Shown piece by piece: positions 34,200 through 46,438 of a stretch of 64,000 bases of DNA. This DNA comes from Diphasiastrum complanatum (taxonomy: Eukaryota; Streptophyta; Lycopodiopsida; Lycopodiales; Lycopodiaceae). The notes under the pieces were generated by a model. The model had not been told where the DNA came from. It made no database searches and saw only the letters and a program-made list of their open reading frames with translations. The number at the start of each line of letters is the position of its first letter. The stretch's first letter is position 1. The DNA lies in assembly GCA_029204225.1 (NCBI GenBank), contig CM055100.1, positions 9,927,058-9,991,057 on the forward strand, given 5' to 3'. Position numbers and translations under genes: made by a program.

Positions 34200-34440
34200 T
34201 TCCGACGTGGGAGGGGCTTTTTACTGCCCTCGACCGAAGCCCCTTCCCCGACAGAACAGCCTCGGAGGGTGACCCCTCCCTCCCCCTTCCCCGAAAGCCC
34301 TTCTCACACTCAGCCGAAGGCCCTCCCGGACAGAATGGCCTTCTAGGATGATCTCCCCCCCCCCCCCCCCCCTCCCCCCCTCCCCTCAAAGCCCTTCCCA
34401 GGCTGAACTGCCTCAAAGGTTACCCCCCCATAGCCCTTGG
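34200..34440. repeat. GC-rich degenerate repeats and poly-C tract
   Basis: Three degenerate units (about 34233, 34317 and 34387) share gaag.ccctcccgacagaa..gcct. A C run interrupted by single T bases spans about 34355-34384. The base composition contrasts sharply with the AT-rich surroundings. No credible protein is encoded. Confidence 0.5.
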
Positions 34441-34495
34441 CCAAAGGGCCTAACGCCCACTAAATCGATCGAATCCTAGTCCTCGAATTCCACCA

Positions 34496-34709
34496 TATAA
34501 ACATGCTGCATGTTCATGTTTGCACTTGCAGATCTAGGCTCTAACAATCTCGGGCTGGCTCTGGTACCTTTGATCCGTTTGCTGGCTACACTGTAGCCGT
34601 CATCCTTTTCTCTTGATTATCGTCCATTTGCTAAGCAGCTGATAGATTTGTTGTTGTATTGGTTTGTTTGCTGAATTTAGGAGCTGGTGGGTTTGTGAAG
34701 GCAGAAGCA
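34496..34709 (+). promoter_or_regulatory. Core promoter and 5' leader of the desaturase gene
   Basis: A TATAAA at 34496-34501 lies about 210 bases upstream of the ATG. This leaves room for a start site near 34530 and a 5' leader of about 180 bases. The leader has no obvious upstream intron. Confidence 0.5.
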
Positions 34710-36216
34710 ATGGCATCCGTGGTTTTGCATTCCGCTATTGCAGCTCAAATACGGCTCGACATTAGAGTTGTACACACGAGATGGAGGACAAGCAAAAGTT
34801 GCAAGATAGTAATGGCAACTGCAACACCTGTGACTCTACGGTTTGTATACTTCTTTGCTGACTTGAGAAGAGAAGTATCAATTTTTTTGCGATAGGCTTC
34901 ACTTGCATGATGCATGTCTATGGATGTACATATTCATAGTTCTTTTTAATACGTAGGCTGATTTTGTGTAGTTCATGTGGCAGGGACACTGCACAAGGAA
35001 GATTCCTTGGGAACAGCTTCCATAGCAATGGAAAAGCTTCACGGACATGGCCGTCACAACAGCAGATAGAGATCATCAGGTCTTTAGAATCTTGGGCTGA
35101 AGAAATGATCCTACCGCTGCTAAAGCCTGTGGAGAAGTGCTGGCAACCTCATGATTACCTCCCAAATTTTTCATCAGATACTTTCATGGACGAGTTGCTG
35201 GAGCTAAAGCGTCGAACATTCCATTTGCCAAACGATTACCTTGTTTGTCTCGTGGGAGATATGATCACAGAAGAAGCTCTACCCACCTATCAATCGTTTT
35301 TGAATACATTCGAGGGAGTGAGAGACACCACGGTAGCTAGCCCGACGCCGTGGAACGTCTGGATTCGTGCGTGGACAGCGGAGGAGAACAGGCATGGAGA
35401 TTTGCTGAACAAGTACTTGTATTTGTCAGGGAGAGTGGATATGAGAATGGTAGAAAAAACCACGCAGTATCTGGTTCGCTCAGGAATGGTAATAGCCCCT
35501 CCTGAGTCATAACGTTTCTTGATCAAAGGTTTTTCTTGTAGTTCTGTAACAACAAAATCTAGCTAACGCAGTCGAATTCAATTGCTTAATTTTTTTCGCT
35601 ACGTAGATATAAACTGATTATTGCTGGTACCAATCGATCGTGACAGGAAACTCACGTCGACAGCAGCCCGTACAACGGATTCATCTACACGTCCTTCCAG
35701 GAGCGCGCCACCTTCATATCCCACGCAAACACTGCCAGGTTTGCTAAGGAGCATGGAGATGATAAACTGGCGACCATCTGTGGAATCATAGCATCTGACG
35801 AGAGGCGGCATGAAATCGCATATACAAGAATAGTAGGCAAACTTTTCGAGGTGGATCCCAACGGTGCAGTACTTGCATTTGCCGAGATGATGCGGAAGAA
35901 AATCACCATGCCCGCTCACCTTATGTTCGATGGAGAGAACTCTAGTCTATTCAAAGACTATGCAGCTGTTGCTCAGCGCTGCAACGTGTATACAGCCAAA
36001 GATTACGCGGATATCATGGAGCATCTCATAGCAACTTGGAAGATCGAGAAGATAAGCGCCCTATCAACCGAAGCTCTTCAAGCTCAGCAATATGTCTGTA
36101 GCTTACCATCACGAATGAGGAAACTAAGTGAGAGAGCCCATGATCAGGAGAGAGTGAAAGCAGAACGAGAGAGCAGAGCTTTCAGCTGGATTTTCCACAA
36201 GTCAGTGAAGCTCTAG
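34710..36216 (+). CDS. Plastidial acyl-[acyl-carrier-protein] desaturase (stearoyl-ACP desaturase family), three exons
   Basis: Exons 34710-34840, 34984-35488 and 35647-36216 join in frame with GT-AG introns to 401 codons, the usual length. Residues 1 to about 45 are basic and Ser/Thr/Ala-rich, fitting a chloroplast transit peptide. The ferritin-like core keeps all six di-iron ligands: E140 (TEEALPTYQ), E178 and H181 (TAEENRHG), E231 (SFQERATF), E264 and H267 (SDERRHE). Their spacing equals that of the castor enzyme. The protein would insert a cis double bond into stearoyl- or related acyl-ACP in the stroma using ferredoxin. Exact substrate and double-bond position cannot be told. Intron number matches other plant desaturases of this family. 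No disabling change is visible. Confidence 0.93.
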
Positions 36217-38271
36217 ACTAAGTTATTTACCCTGTTTAGCTGCAGATCATCCACCAACCTTTATGCTAATAATCTTACAACCCACAAACTTGAAATTTTG
36301 AAGCTCTATCTTGTGGGTCCTGCCACTTTTTACATGTAAGCCAATACGTGACTAATTTATAAACTTAGAGCACGTTAACTTAAACTTATTGCTGGGATGG
36401 GCTAGGTTGAGGCTCGGGAAAATAGTTGTATGCTAACGTTGAAAATTTTTACATTGATAGGGGTATAATTTAGCAAATTAGAATAATTAGATTCGAGTGT
36501 TAACTGATTTTCTTCAATCTTTTGATCACTCGTTTGGCTCTCTTGATTTGAATAAGGGCTTATCAAAAATTCCAAAGATCAATTGCTGAATGCAATCGCT
36601 TTGTTCACTGGCTCACTTGCTCTCTTGATCGGAGCAATTTTTGTATAAAGAATTGATCTATTTAATAAGCTTGATTGCAACAATCTTTTGATCATATGAT
36701 CGCTCTATTTGACAATCGATCCATACATTGCTAGATACAGTGATTGAGTCCTCAAATCAGCCAATCCATTGATCACTCTTTCAAATCGCTCAGTCTCTTG
36801 ATTCGATTAATGGCCAAAGAACAAAGTAATTAAAGACCTTTGCATGTGCCAAATATTTCTTTTGCCTTTTAGTGTTGGATTTCGAAATAAGATATTCATA
36901 TTTGATTTCAATCAATCATTTGCTATGTAATCAGATTTATTTGAAAAACAATCTAAAAAATGGTGATTTGTTTTATTATGAACCATTTGATCAAAATTAA
37001 AAAAATATTATGGTGTTATAAACTCATAGTCATACTTTACTCAATGTCATAGGAGACTGGATTTTGGTCAAAATCACAAAAGTTAAATAATTGACCTAAG
37101 TTGCACAAAATGATTGTTGGTCAAAGTCACAAAAGCCAGGCTTTGATCAAAGATTGAAAAATTCATACTCTCCACATTATTGATAAAGTTCAAAGCAGAT
37201 AATTTAAAATTTGATTTTGATCTTGTAGGATGTTTTTCATCCTTCTAAAGGGCACAATTGTGTTTCGAACCATGCTAAATAAATGTCAAGATGCAGATAT
37301 GTCAAAATCTTTTATAGCCTAAGATATGCAATGTTCAAGAGATTTTAGAATCTTATATAATCATAAAGATTTGAGGATGGAGAGTTCCTCGGTTGATGCA
37401 TAACAATGTCCAAATATGGCATGTAAATATAGGGGATATCCAGTCCTAGAGGGAGATTAGGATGGAAAATTTTGAAATGTGCAAAAAACGCAAAGGATAG
37501 GAGAAGTATGTGTCAACTTCAACTTGAGATTACATCTTCTCTTTCATAGATATGTCCTTCTCTATCAAGAATAGTCATTTAGCGATCTCACAAGAAGAAA
37601 TACTTTTGGTGTATTGTTTTTTGGATTATGTTTAGTCAATACCATATCTCTGAGAAAATTCCTTCGCTACCAGTCTTGCCTTGTTTTTGTGCGTGCACAT
37701 GTCTCTTGACATCTGACATTTGTGGCACATACAAGAATGTTAGATCTAACTTGTAGTTTACTTCAATCAATTTTGCAGTTGCATTATCGGATTGTTCTTG
37801 CTTTAGAAATTACATAGTAGTATAAAACTTGTCATCAGCCCACACGTGTTGTGGTGGTGTCACGTACCCACATATGGTAGAGCTAGTGAGACATACGCAG
37901 TACTAGTTAACGAGATTTGGGAAATCTATGGGATGAGTTGTTTTTTTTTACTAGATCCTCATAACAACTTTCTAGGACATATATGAAAAATGTAATGTCT
38001 ATTATCATTTTAGTATACGCTTTGCTCTGCAAAGGAATAGGTGTCTAACGTGCATACCTCCCCATCTCATCTTGTTTTGTAAATGTCTGATCATGTCACA
38101 ATGATCATAAGTGGAAGTTGCCAAGGGATTAATTTTTTGTCTCATGGTGGTGTGTTCCAATCATAGTAAGTATAGTTCTTTCTTTTGTGTTCCAAAAAGA
38201 GGTTTAATTTATGTCTCATCATATTGAGAGTACACTTTTGACATAAAATAACACTCTATACAAAGTCCATC
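36217..38271. other. AT-rich intergenic sequence downstream of the desaturase
   Basis: No gene or element is recognised. 36500-36800 is rich in TTGATC and 'tcgct' words at irregular 20-40 base spacing, which suggests an eroded short tandem repeat. The rest is low-complexity AT-rich DNA. Confidence 0.5.
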
Positions 38272-40045
38272 CATTAGAGGAGTTCTGAACTTAAAAATGA
38301 CACTTTGTAAAGATGCTTTTAATTTTTTTTCAAAATATCGTCCGACATGTGGCCCAATCAAAATGCATATATTTGAAATCTATGAAACATAGCTGAAAAT
38401 AAATAAGTTTTAGAAATAAACTTTTAAAAATTTTAAGATTGCCTTTAGGCAACATGCAATAATGCTATTGGTATACAATGTCTACCCTGAACGTGTGAAT
38501 CTGCCCGACGACATTGTCTCTAGTTAAAATATTAATATGTTGGTAAATTTCAAACTACACAGGTACAGGTAACATTTCGACAGTAAGCATAGTTACCACA
38601 TGTAGTTATTGTGGTCCAATCCCCTGGTCACATTTAATAAGTTTGATAGAACTTTGGATCTAGATAGTATGTCATAGATTTGAGAATTTGGTGCTGAACT
38701 TGTGGCAACAATCACTATGGCCAGGAGACCAAGATCCAAAATTGAATTCGTGATTCTTCACAATGAAAAGAATGAAGCTGGAATTTGGAAACCAACAAGA
38801 TACATGAAAAACTCATGGGTTCTACTGCATCTGTCCTCAAAAGGCATGTTTCGACCAAGGAAGAAGGGAAAGATGACATTCAAATCTTATTGGAAAGAAA
38901 AGATCCTTGATTTTAGGACTTCTCCAGGAGGGCAATCAATCTCAGAAGTCATGGTTCAGCATGTCTATATGCATTCAAAACTATATTTACAAGATTTCAA
39001 TATTCATGATTGCCAAAAATGTAACTGTAAGCTCAAAAGTTGTTGGGATCTATATTTTTACATTTATGCTTGTAGAAATCATATCAGTTATCATATATGT
39101 ATTGCATTCTTATAGATTTATATCCATCTAGCATAAGTGAATGGGAGTCAACACAATCTCTGGCAGGTATATTGGATGTGTTTCATACAGATATTGGAAA
39201 ATTACAACATAGAGGAAGAACTTTCAAAGAGCTTGCAAACAGTGGTATATCCTTCTATGAATCCAAATACATTCCAAATATGCATGGAGGTTTCGAAAAG
39301 CTTGAAGATATCCCACTGCCACATTTTGGAAGTGATGAATGCCTTGCACCTGATAGCATTGTGTCAGAATCTTTTAGATGAAAATTACTATTAGATTTGA
39401 AAAACTCAATGAAAGTGAGCACTGATCAAAAGTCAGTAGATTAAGTTGGTTTTTGTCCTTATATGTATTCGTTGATTTCTTTTCAAATGCAAATGTTTGT
39501 CGAACACCAACATTATTCGTTTGTAAGGATGTGCCAAATGACACTCTTTCAAATCTGATGGATGTGGGTTGAGATTGCAAGGAAGACGGAGATATTGAAT
39601 GTAGGATTAAGACATCTTCTATGATATTCCATTATTGTAAACACATGCTTAGACATTCAGTTACTAGAGATGGAAACGAACAAGTGGGACCTGGATGTCC
39701 TAGATCAAGACCTTCAAATGGATTGTCACACAAATTGAAAAGAAGTCCACATTTTCAATAATGATGATATGCTAACTATGATTGAAGTGGAGGATCATTG
39801 GAGCTCAAGTTATATCAATGCACAATGCAATTCTACCTGAACACTTCAGATTCATTATAAATGAAAAGCTGGTAACATTTTTTTGTGATTTGCAAATCAG
39901 TCAGTCATTACATATGTAGCTCTACTCAGAGAATAATCAGACTAACAAGTTGCTTTTCTTTCATACAGATACAAAGAAGACAGGAAAATACAACACTCTG
40001 CAAGAATATTCCTATAGATATCAACATTGTAGAAGAACAATGACA
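38272..40045 (+). pseudogene. Family C protein, copy 3, 5' exons
   Basis: ATG at 38716 opens MARRPRSKIEFVILHNEKNE. Exon 1 runs to 39026 (WVLLHLSSKGMF, SPGGQSISEVMVQHVYMHS, DCQKCNC). Intron 39027-39115 has GTAAG and TATAG ends. Exon 2 (39116-39381) gives SEWESTQSLAGILDVF and PNMHGGFEKLEDIPLPHF. This is the best-preserved copy of the N-terminal part. Downstream, 39400-40045 has further decayed exon-like pieces (for example LPEHFRFIINEKL). The first 440 bases contain the junction sequence shared with copy 1. Confidence 0.6.
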
Positions 40046-40289
40046 ACTCATACAGTCAATTGTACAAACTGATATCTGTATTTGGGGATTTAGTATAACT
40101 GTGCAAATAATTCTTTTTCTATTTTGTCTATATGTCTGTATTCTAGTGTATGCCTATGTTTGTATCTGTATGAAATCATAGTATATCTATCATAAAGAAA
40201 CTATATATTCAGCTTGGGTATTTACAAATTCCCCAGCCTCATTTTGAATCTGTACTACATCCTTGTTAACGTCAGACATATTATAACAG

Positions 40290-41190
40290 TCTTTGTTTGA
40301 GTTGTTGCTCTGGACAATATGCTGAGGATGAGCTCCTATCAAAACTTGTACACTCTGTCTGCTATATAATCACAGAGGGTAAACTACAATAAAATATATC
40401 ATATATTAGATGAAGATTTATGATAAACAATCATAATTACTTCATGAGAAAGGAAACTAAATAACTCAACTTCGAAATATCAACATCTTCCTGAATATTG
40501 TATCACTCAAAAAATAGCCTTACATTGTAGAGAGTACACCATGCATAGCTAAATGGGTCATTTTGTTGGGGTGTCTTCAATTGATTAATCATGGGAGGAG
40601 AAACTGACACTAAACAAAGATCATAATAAAAAATACGCACGAAGTATTCAATAATTACCTCAATACTAACAATTTTGAAATCCCCTATTGTGGCATTCTC
40701 TAATGAAAAGTATTTACAAACTGCCGATAGCAGCGAGTCAATATTTTTGTGTGTATTATCGGCAAAATTCATTTTCACACAAAAAAATTTATTACATTAT
40801 TTATAGCTATATTTACAGAGACTGTAGTCAAGCTCCAATGATCACTACAAAAAACAAAGAAGCATTCCATTAGATATATGATATAGTGATTACAAGTAAA
40901 CTTAAATATACAAACAAGTACTTGGTATGATATGGCATCACCAAAATCTTCACAGCTAGTGAGCATCCACCAAGGAGACAGTGTGCCAAATTGTCATTGT
41001 CGTCCTTGATGGCCTATAGAAAAAAATTGTTGAGAAGACAGGTTTGTTTTATTGAATCACTCGCAATATCAAATTGCAGGAGAGAAAGACCTGCCTCTAT
41101 CACTAGGCGATATTATCTATTGCATCTGATATATCTCTCTCAAATTTTAGATAATCTTCAAAATATAAGTATAATAGAGGGGGGAGTGCT
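40290..41190 (-). pseudogene. Family C copy 4: Ulp1-like protease region, catalytic Cys lost
   Basis: Minus strand: YFEDYLKFE (about 41150), LVIEAGLSLLQFDIA (about 41090), PYHTK, then SDHWSLTTVSV (40840) and QQNDPFSYAWCTL (40560-40525). These parallel 21640-22430. The active-site Cys is Tyr here, a Trp is TGA after VRLFFE, and the final exon (ELILSILSR, about 40340) has stops. The fragment faces copy 3, so the pair is inverted relative to a normal gene order. Confidence 0.6.
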
Positions 41191-41389
41191 GGAAAGTAAG
41201 CCCAAAGTTGTATCCTTGGAATCACAACTTAGACAACCAAATTATTTGAAGAACGTCTACAATGAGCTTACGGTTGATCTCCAGCAAAGGGTAACCAATC
41301 TCGTCATAATTTCAAGTTCAGATGTTAAGTTCAATTAGCTGAAGTCATTGAGGACTTGGCCATCTTCAAGGACTTCCAAGAACTAGCAT

Positions 41390-41870
41390 TTAGAACAAGT
41401 CTGCAGATTTACATTACTTTTTCAACAGTCTGTAGAGCTACACTAAGTGTCGCAACAGTCTGCAGAATTACTCTAAGTGTCGCTACAGTCTACAAAAATG
41501 AACTATCTTTTACATAGTGTTGGCTTTTCCCGAAAAGTGATAGTGTCGGCTTTTCCCAAAAAAGTGACACTTCAGCAGAGTTCACAAATTCAAGTTTTTG
41601 TGACAGTGTCGGCTTTTTCGCTTTTTTCCACAAAGCGACATTGCAACCTAGTTCACAAATTCAATTTTTTGTGACAATGTCGATCTTTTTTTTCTCGAAT
41701 TTTTCTAAAAAAGCAACACTTGTCTTAAACTTCTACCTTTCAACTATTTTGAAGAAGGCACCATCGGCCTTTTACAGGATAGTGACGCCCTTTTAAGGGC
41801 ACTGTCGGATTTTTCGCAAAATCCTGAAAAGAGAAAAAACGACATTAGTCTATTTTTCAACGAGGAACAT
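41390..41870 (+). repeat. Two short tandem-repeat fields
   Basis: 41400-41510 has three to four copies of a ~50-bp unit around 'caacagtctgcagaattac'. 41518-41860 has units around 'gtgtcggcttttcccaaaaa' with 'gttcacaaattcaa'. No coding potential. The next stretch, 41871-42659, holds nothing recognisable apart from purine-rich DNA at 42555-42620. Confidence 0.5.
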
Positions 41871-42659
41871 TCTAGGCACTTCCCGTAAAATGTGAAGTGA
41901 GAGAATTTGTGACGTCCTCGTTTGCATTAACATTCCCTACATGTTGATTGTGCACACAATGTACAATTGTCATCTCAAGCCAATACTTCCAAGTACATCG
42001 GCTTGCCTAATTAGATGACAAACATTTATTGTAATTAATACATGTAATTGTTATCTTATTGTGCTTCAGTGTAATATAGCAGCAGCGCTTTTTAATCTAT
42101 GCATAACGTAGATGAATGCTTGTTGTGATTGAATGCACTTTATCGCTATTTGATCGTGCTTGTTTACTCATTCTGATCAGAACATGGACGTCTACGACTC
42201 CTTCGTTTCTGATCAGACGATGGCTGTCTTTGACGCCTGAGGAACTCACAATATCATACTACTCTTCCATCTATTTCTGTTTTTTAGTAATACCACACAC
42301 AAACCATTTCTAATCTCTTCGATGGACTATACTCTCGTATTTGTGAGTATGAATTAATTTTTAAGATCTGTAGGGTCGAGGATCTCGTGTCGTAGTAGCC
42401 CTCCCGCATGTCAACAAGGGTAACACTGGATAGGTGCCTAATTATGAATAGATGCTACCTTTAGTTAGTTCTCTATTTTTTCCCTAACTCTAGCACCACT
42501 AACACTACTCCTTCCTAATCCTACTCACCCCTAACTACCATTCATCATGATTTTTGTAAAAGAGAAGAATAGAATAGAAGAGAGGAAGAGAGTAATAGAG
42601 AGAAGGTGGAGAGAGAATGAGGGTGGAGGTTAGCTCAAATGCTCCTTGTGTTTGCTAAT

Positions 42660-44216
42660 GCAAAAACTTTAACTATGGAAACCAAAGACTTGCAAACTTG
42701 TTCTGCTCCATAAACTTCTGACAAGCTTTGAGAGCTTGTTTTGCTTGGGCGAGCTCTTGATTTGCGCTAGCCCAAACTCCGCCTAGTAGCTAGTATTGAG
42801 AGTTTTGACTGTAGACCTGCACCTGATGCCTGAAAAGATTCATCTCTGATTGAGATAGTGGCCTTGAATCAGGTTCAGGTTGAGCTAGCTAGGCAAGTTT
42901 TTCTTGTTGTAGACTCTGGACCTCCGCTCCCAAGCGTGCATTTTCTGCTTCGTAGATCTGTAGTGTGCTTGTAGGGGGGCAAGTCTTTGGGCAGCTTCTG
43001 ATTGCAGCAGAAGTGGAGACAAGGAGAGGGATAGTTTGTCCAAAAGAGAGAATGGGTGGAACAAAGGGGAACTAGAGGGTGGTGTGAAGAATGGAGGGAG
43101 AAGAAGGGGATGAAGTGGCCTGGTGTGGCAGTGAAAAGTTTATGACTTGCATCCAGGCTAGAGTGTCGGAAGACAACTGTGAATCAGAAGGATTGAATTG
43201 AAGAGGAACGATGGTGGAAACAGGAGGGATGGAGGAAGCGATAGTAATGGAAGAGGTGGTAGAAGATGGAACAAAGGGAGAAGTATCAATTTCAGAGGAG
43301 GTGGGTATGGAAACAGAAGTGGTGGTTGAGGGTTGAACAAGAGAAATAGGAGTGGAAACAGAAATTGCCTGTAGAGGGCTGTACAGAAGAAAAAGTGGTG
43401 TTGGTAGAAACATGAACTGTTAATGGTGTGGTGGTGGTGGTGTGGCGTCTGGTAACAGGTGGGGATGAGGAGGAGGGGGCAGCGTCATGCATTCTTTTGC
43501 TGGCCATCGTGTTAGTGACTGCAGGTTGGGCAGACGTGGATGCAGTGGATGGAGGATAAAGGTTAGTGTGTGGCACAGTGGATGATAAGATGCTGGAATG
43601 GCGGAACCCGCACACTTTCATCTCGAGAAGTGCACAAGCAAAATTACATAGCAGGGGGCCTGTTGTGATACCTTCACGCGCGTTTGGTTTGATGAAGATT
43701 GTTAGTTTGTGGATGAGGAAGGCATGCCAGTCGTATGGCAAAACCGTGGGGCCAGGGAATCCCAAGAAGGACTCCACAATCTGACCATGCAGCTTGGACT
43801 GGATTTTGTCTTTGCAAAATGTTGAAACAACCAAAAAGTTGTTCAACATATGTGCAGCCACCTGAATGACTAGGTCCGTGATAGCCTCTATCAGGTACTC
43901 GTTGTTAGTTTGGATCGGAATTTCAAGTGCAGTCTGGGTTATGAAAGGCTTTATCAGGGCTTTTGCCTGACGATGAGAGATGGGCTGGTGGTGACCGGCT
44001 GATGGTCGTCGGACAGATGTGCGGCCGCCTGAATGACTAGGTCCGTGATAGCCTCTATCAAGTACCCGTTGTTAGTTTGGATCAGAATTTCAAGTGTAGT
44101 CTGGGTTATGAAAGACTTTATCAGGGCTTTTACGAGACGATGAGAGATGGGCTGGTGGTCGCCTGCTGATGGTCGTCGGACAGGATGCCGACAGTGACCA
44201 TCGAGACTGCGTTAAT
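42660..44216 (-). pseudogene. Family A protein remnant, copy 2, with internal tandem duplication
   Basis: The minus strand shows the same order as copy 1: globular part with EYLIEAITDL and PYDWHAFLIHKL, TGPLLCNFACALLE, Ser/Thr/Pro-rich region (43070-43500), then the coiled coil (SQSEMNLFRHQVQVYSQ, about 42855-42800). A frameshift lies near 43370 and others further on. A segment of about 166 bp is duplicated in tandem (43848-44013 and 44014-44183). The 5' end joins a gag fragment at about 44216. Confidence 0.6.
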
Positions 44217-44640
44217 CCATACGACATTCTATCTTGAGACATTTAAAATATTCAATGTAGCTTCTTACAGACTCTTCGCGACGCATCTTGATATGTGTGA
44301 TTTGGATTAATGGACTTTGAGTCAGTTTAGAAGGTTTGAAACGCTTGATAAGAGTGTCTTTGAGGGTATTCTAAGAAATAAGATCAGGAACTTCTAGGTT
44401 GAGATGCCACTATTTGGCTGTTCCATAGAGCACCATAGGAAATAGTTTGAGCTGTTCAATTTCAGAGGTGTCTCCATAGAAGTGACATGCATTATCAAAG
44501 TCTTGAAGAAATCTAACCGGGTCAGATTCTCCAATGAACTTTGGTGCAACAATGCATGAGAATCTGTGTTCTAGACGTGAAGGTGCAGGATTAGAAGATT
44601 CAGCACAATATCTTGACATGATGCAGAATCAGGAATAGAA
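44217..44640 (-). pseudogene. gag: Gypsy gag remnant (element B2)
   Basis: The frame MSRYCAESSNPAPSRLEHRF (44619) continues PKFIGESDPVRFLQDFDNAC and then, after a TAG for the usual Trp/Gln near 44410, NTLKDTLIKRFKP and REESVRSYIEYFK. The pattern parallels the gag at 8234-8998. It ends in mid-domain at the join with family A. Confidence 0.7.
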
Positions 44641-44799
44641 TAATAGCACAAATAATCAGTACAACATTGTACTTGGCCACAAAAGGTCAAAAAGGTGGTT
44701 TACTTGCAAGATAGTGAATTTGAACAAGAATCTATACTTTTCTAGAGTAACAAAATTCGCAGACAAGAGTAGAACTCGCAAACAGACTGTTGAATCGGA

Positions 44800-45693
44800 A
44801 TACGGTACTCACAAATTTTGAAAGAGAATTTTCATTGACAAAATATGGATTTTTTAAATATTTTTTGGATTTTTTGTAAAGGACAAAATTTGTAGAGAAT
44901 ATATAGAAATCGTTCAGACTGTGGGCGATTTTCTAATATGGTCGACGAATTCTGATATTGAATTTTTTTTTTTTTAAGAATTTGCTGGAAATCGTGCACA
45001 CTGTGGACGATTTTGTGGTATGGTCCACAATTACTGATAGGGAGTTTTCATTGACAAAATGTGAATTTTTTAATTTTTTTGGATTTTTTGTAAAGAACAA
45101 TTCGTAGAGGATGTATAGAAATCGTTCAGACTGTGGTCAATTTCGTGGTATGATCGGCGAATTTTGACTTGGAGACCGAGGCTTTGGCCGAAGAAAGTAC
45201 GGATGACAGATTCTGCCATGATGTACGAGTTTTTTTTTTTTTTTTTTTAAATTCGCTGGAAATCATACACACTGTGGATGATTTCATGGTATGGTCCACG
45301 ATTTCTGATAGGGAATTTTCACTAACAAAATGTGAATTTTTTATTTTTTGGATTTTTTGGACAAAATTCGAGGATGTATAAAAATCGTTTAGATTGTGAG
45401 CGATTTCATGGTACGGTCGGCGAATTCTAATACTGAAATTTTTTTTTCTGATTTTTTTTTTTAATTTTTAATTTTAATTTTTAGAATTCGCTAGAAATCG
45501 TTCAGACTTCGAATGATTTCATGGTATGGTCGGCAAATAAAAAGTTTTTACAGACAAAATATGGATTTTCTTAGTTTTTTTGGAATTTTTTTGCAAAGAC
45601 AAAATTTGTAGAAGATGTATAGAAGTCATTCAGATTGTGGGCAATTTCTTAATATGGTCAGCGAATTTTGACACTAAATTTTTTTTTTTTTGA

Positions 45694-45729
<36 letters not shown>

Positions 45730-46000
45730 TTGCTAGAAATCATGCATACTATGGACGATTTCGTGGTATGGTCCACGATTTCTAATAGGACGTTTTCATT
45801 GACAAAATGTGAATTTTATAATTTTTTTGGATTTTTTGGAAAGGACAGAATTCATAGAGGATGTATAGAAATCGTTCAGATTGTGAGAAATTTCGTGGTA
45901 TGGTCGGCGAATTTTGATACGGAGGTTTTGCTGACAGATAAGGATAATAGTGAAAAAAAGTGATTCTCTGACAGAAAACAAGCTAAATCTCTGAAATAGA
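44800..46000 (-). repeat. Leader of element B2 made of ~240-bp tandem repeats
   Basis: About five degenerate units recur near 44815, 45050, 45310, 45555 and 45800. Each contains 'ggattttttgtaaaggacaa', 'agaaatcgttcagactgtgg' and 'gtggtatggtc'. An AT dinucleotide run is at 45700-45724. The array lies between primer site and gag, as in B1. 46001-46438 has no gene. Confidence 0.7.
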
Positions 46001-46438
46001 ATTCGCGGAGCTGTTGGAGGACTAATCTTTTATAGATCTAGCCTCAGTGACGCCGACGAATTTTGACCCAAAAATTTGGGTGGAAAACAAAGGATTTTGA
46101 CAGTAAAACAATGGGTTTTCGAAAAATCTGAGCAGAGTCAGAAATCGCAGAGGTGGTAGGATGAAAGATGATGTTTTGTTATGGCTGCAAACAGCCCGAC
46201 AAATTCTAATATACTTGGTTGGTCAAAAAAAAGGTCACTTGGGTCATTTCTTTCAAAGAAAATGCCCAAGTTGATACTTTTGTTGCTTCTCCCCGGGTTG
46301 ATAGGTTGCTCATCAGCCCGTGTAGGACCTGGAGAGAAATCTTGTGCTGTAGTGTGAAGGAAAATACTAGGCAAGCATATACACAAGCAAGTTAGTAAGA
46401 AAGAAAACAAGTTATGTAAGAAAAAAAAAACTTAGAAA

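Noticed and set aside
35290-35919. Antisense frames across desaturase exons
   Set aside because: They overlap conserved desaturase codons and have no support of their own.
44800-46000. CRISPR-like array
   Set aside because: Units are long, degenerate and without unique spacers; this is eukaryotic element leader DNA.
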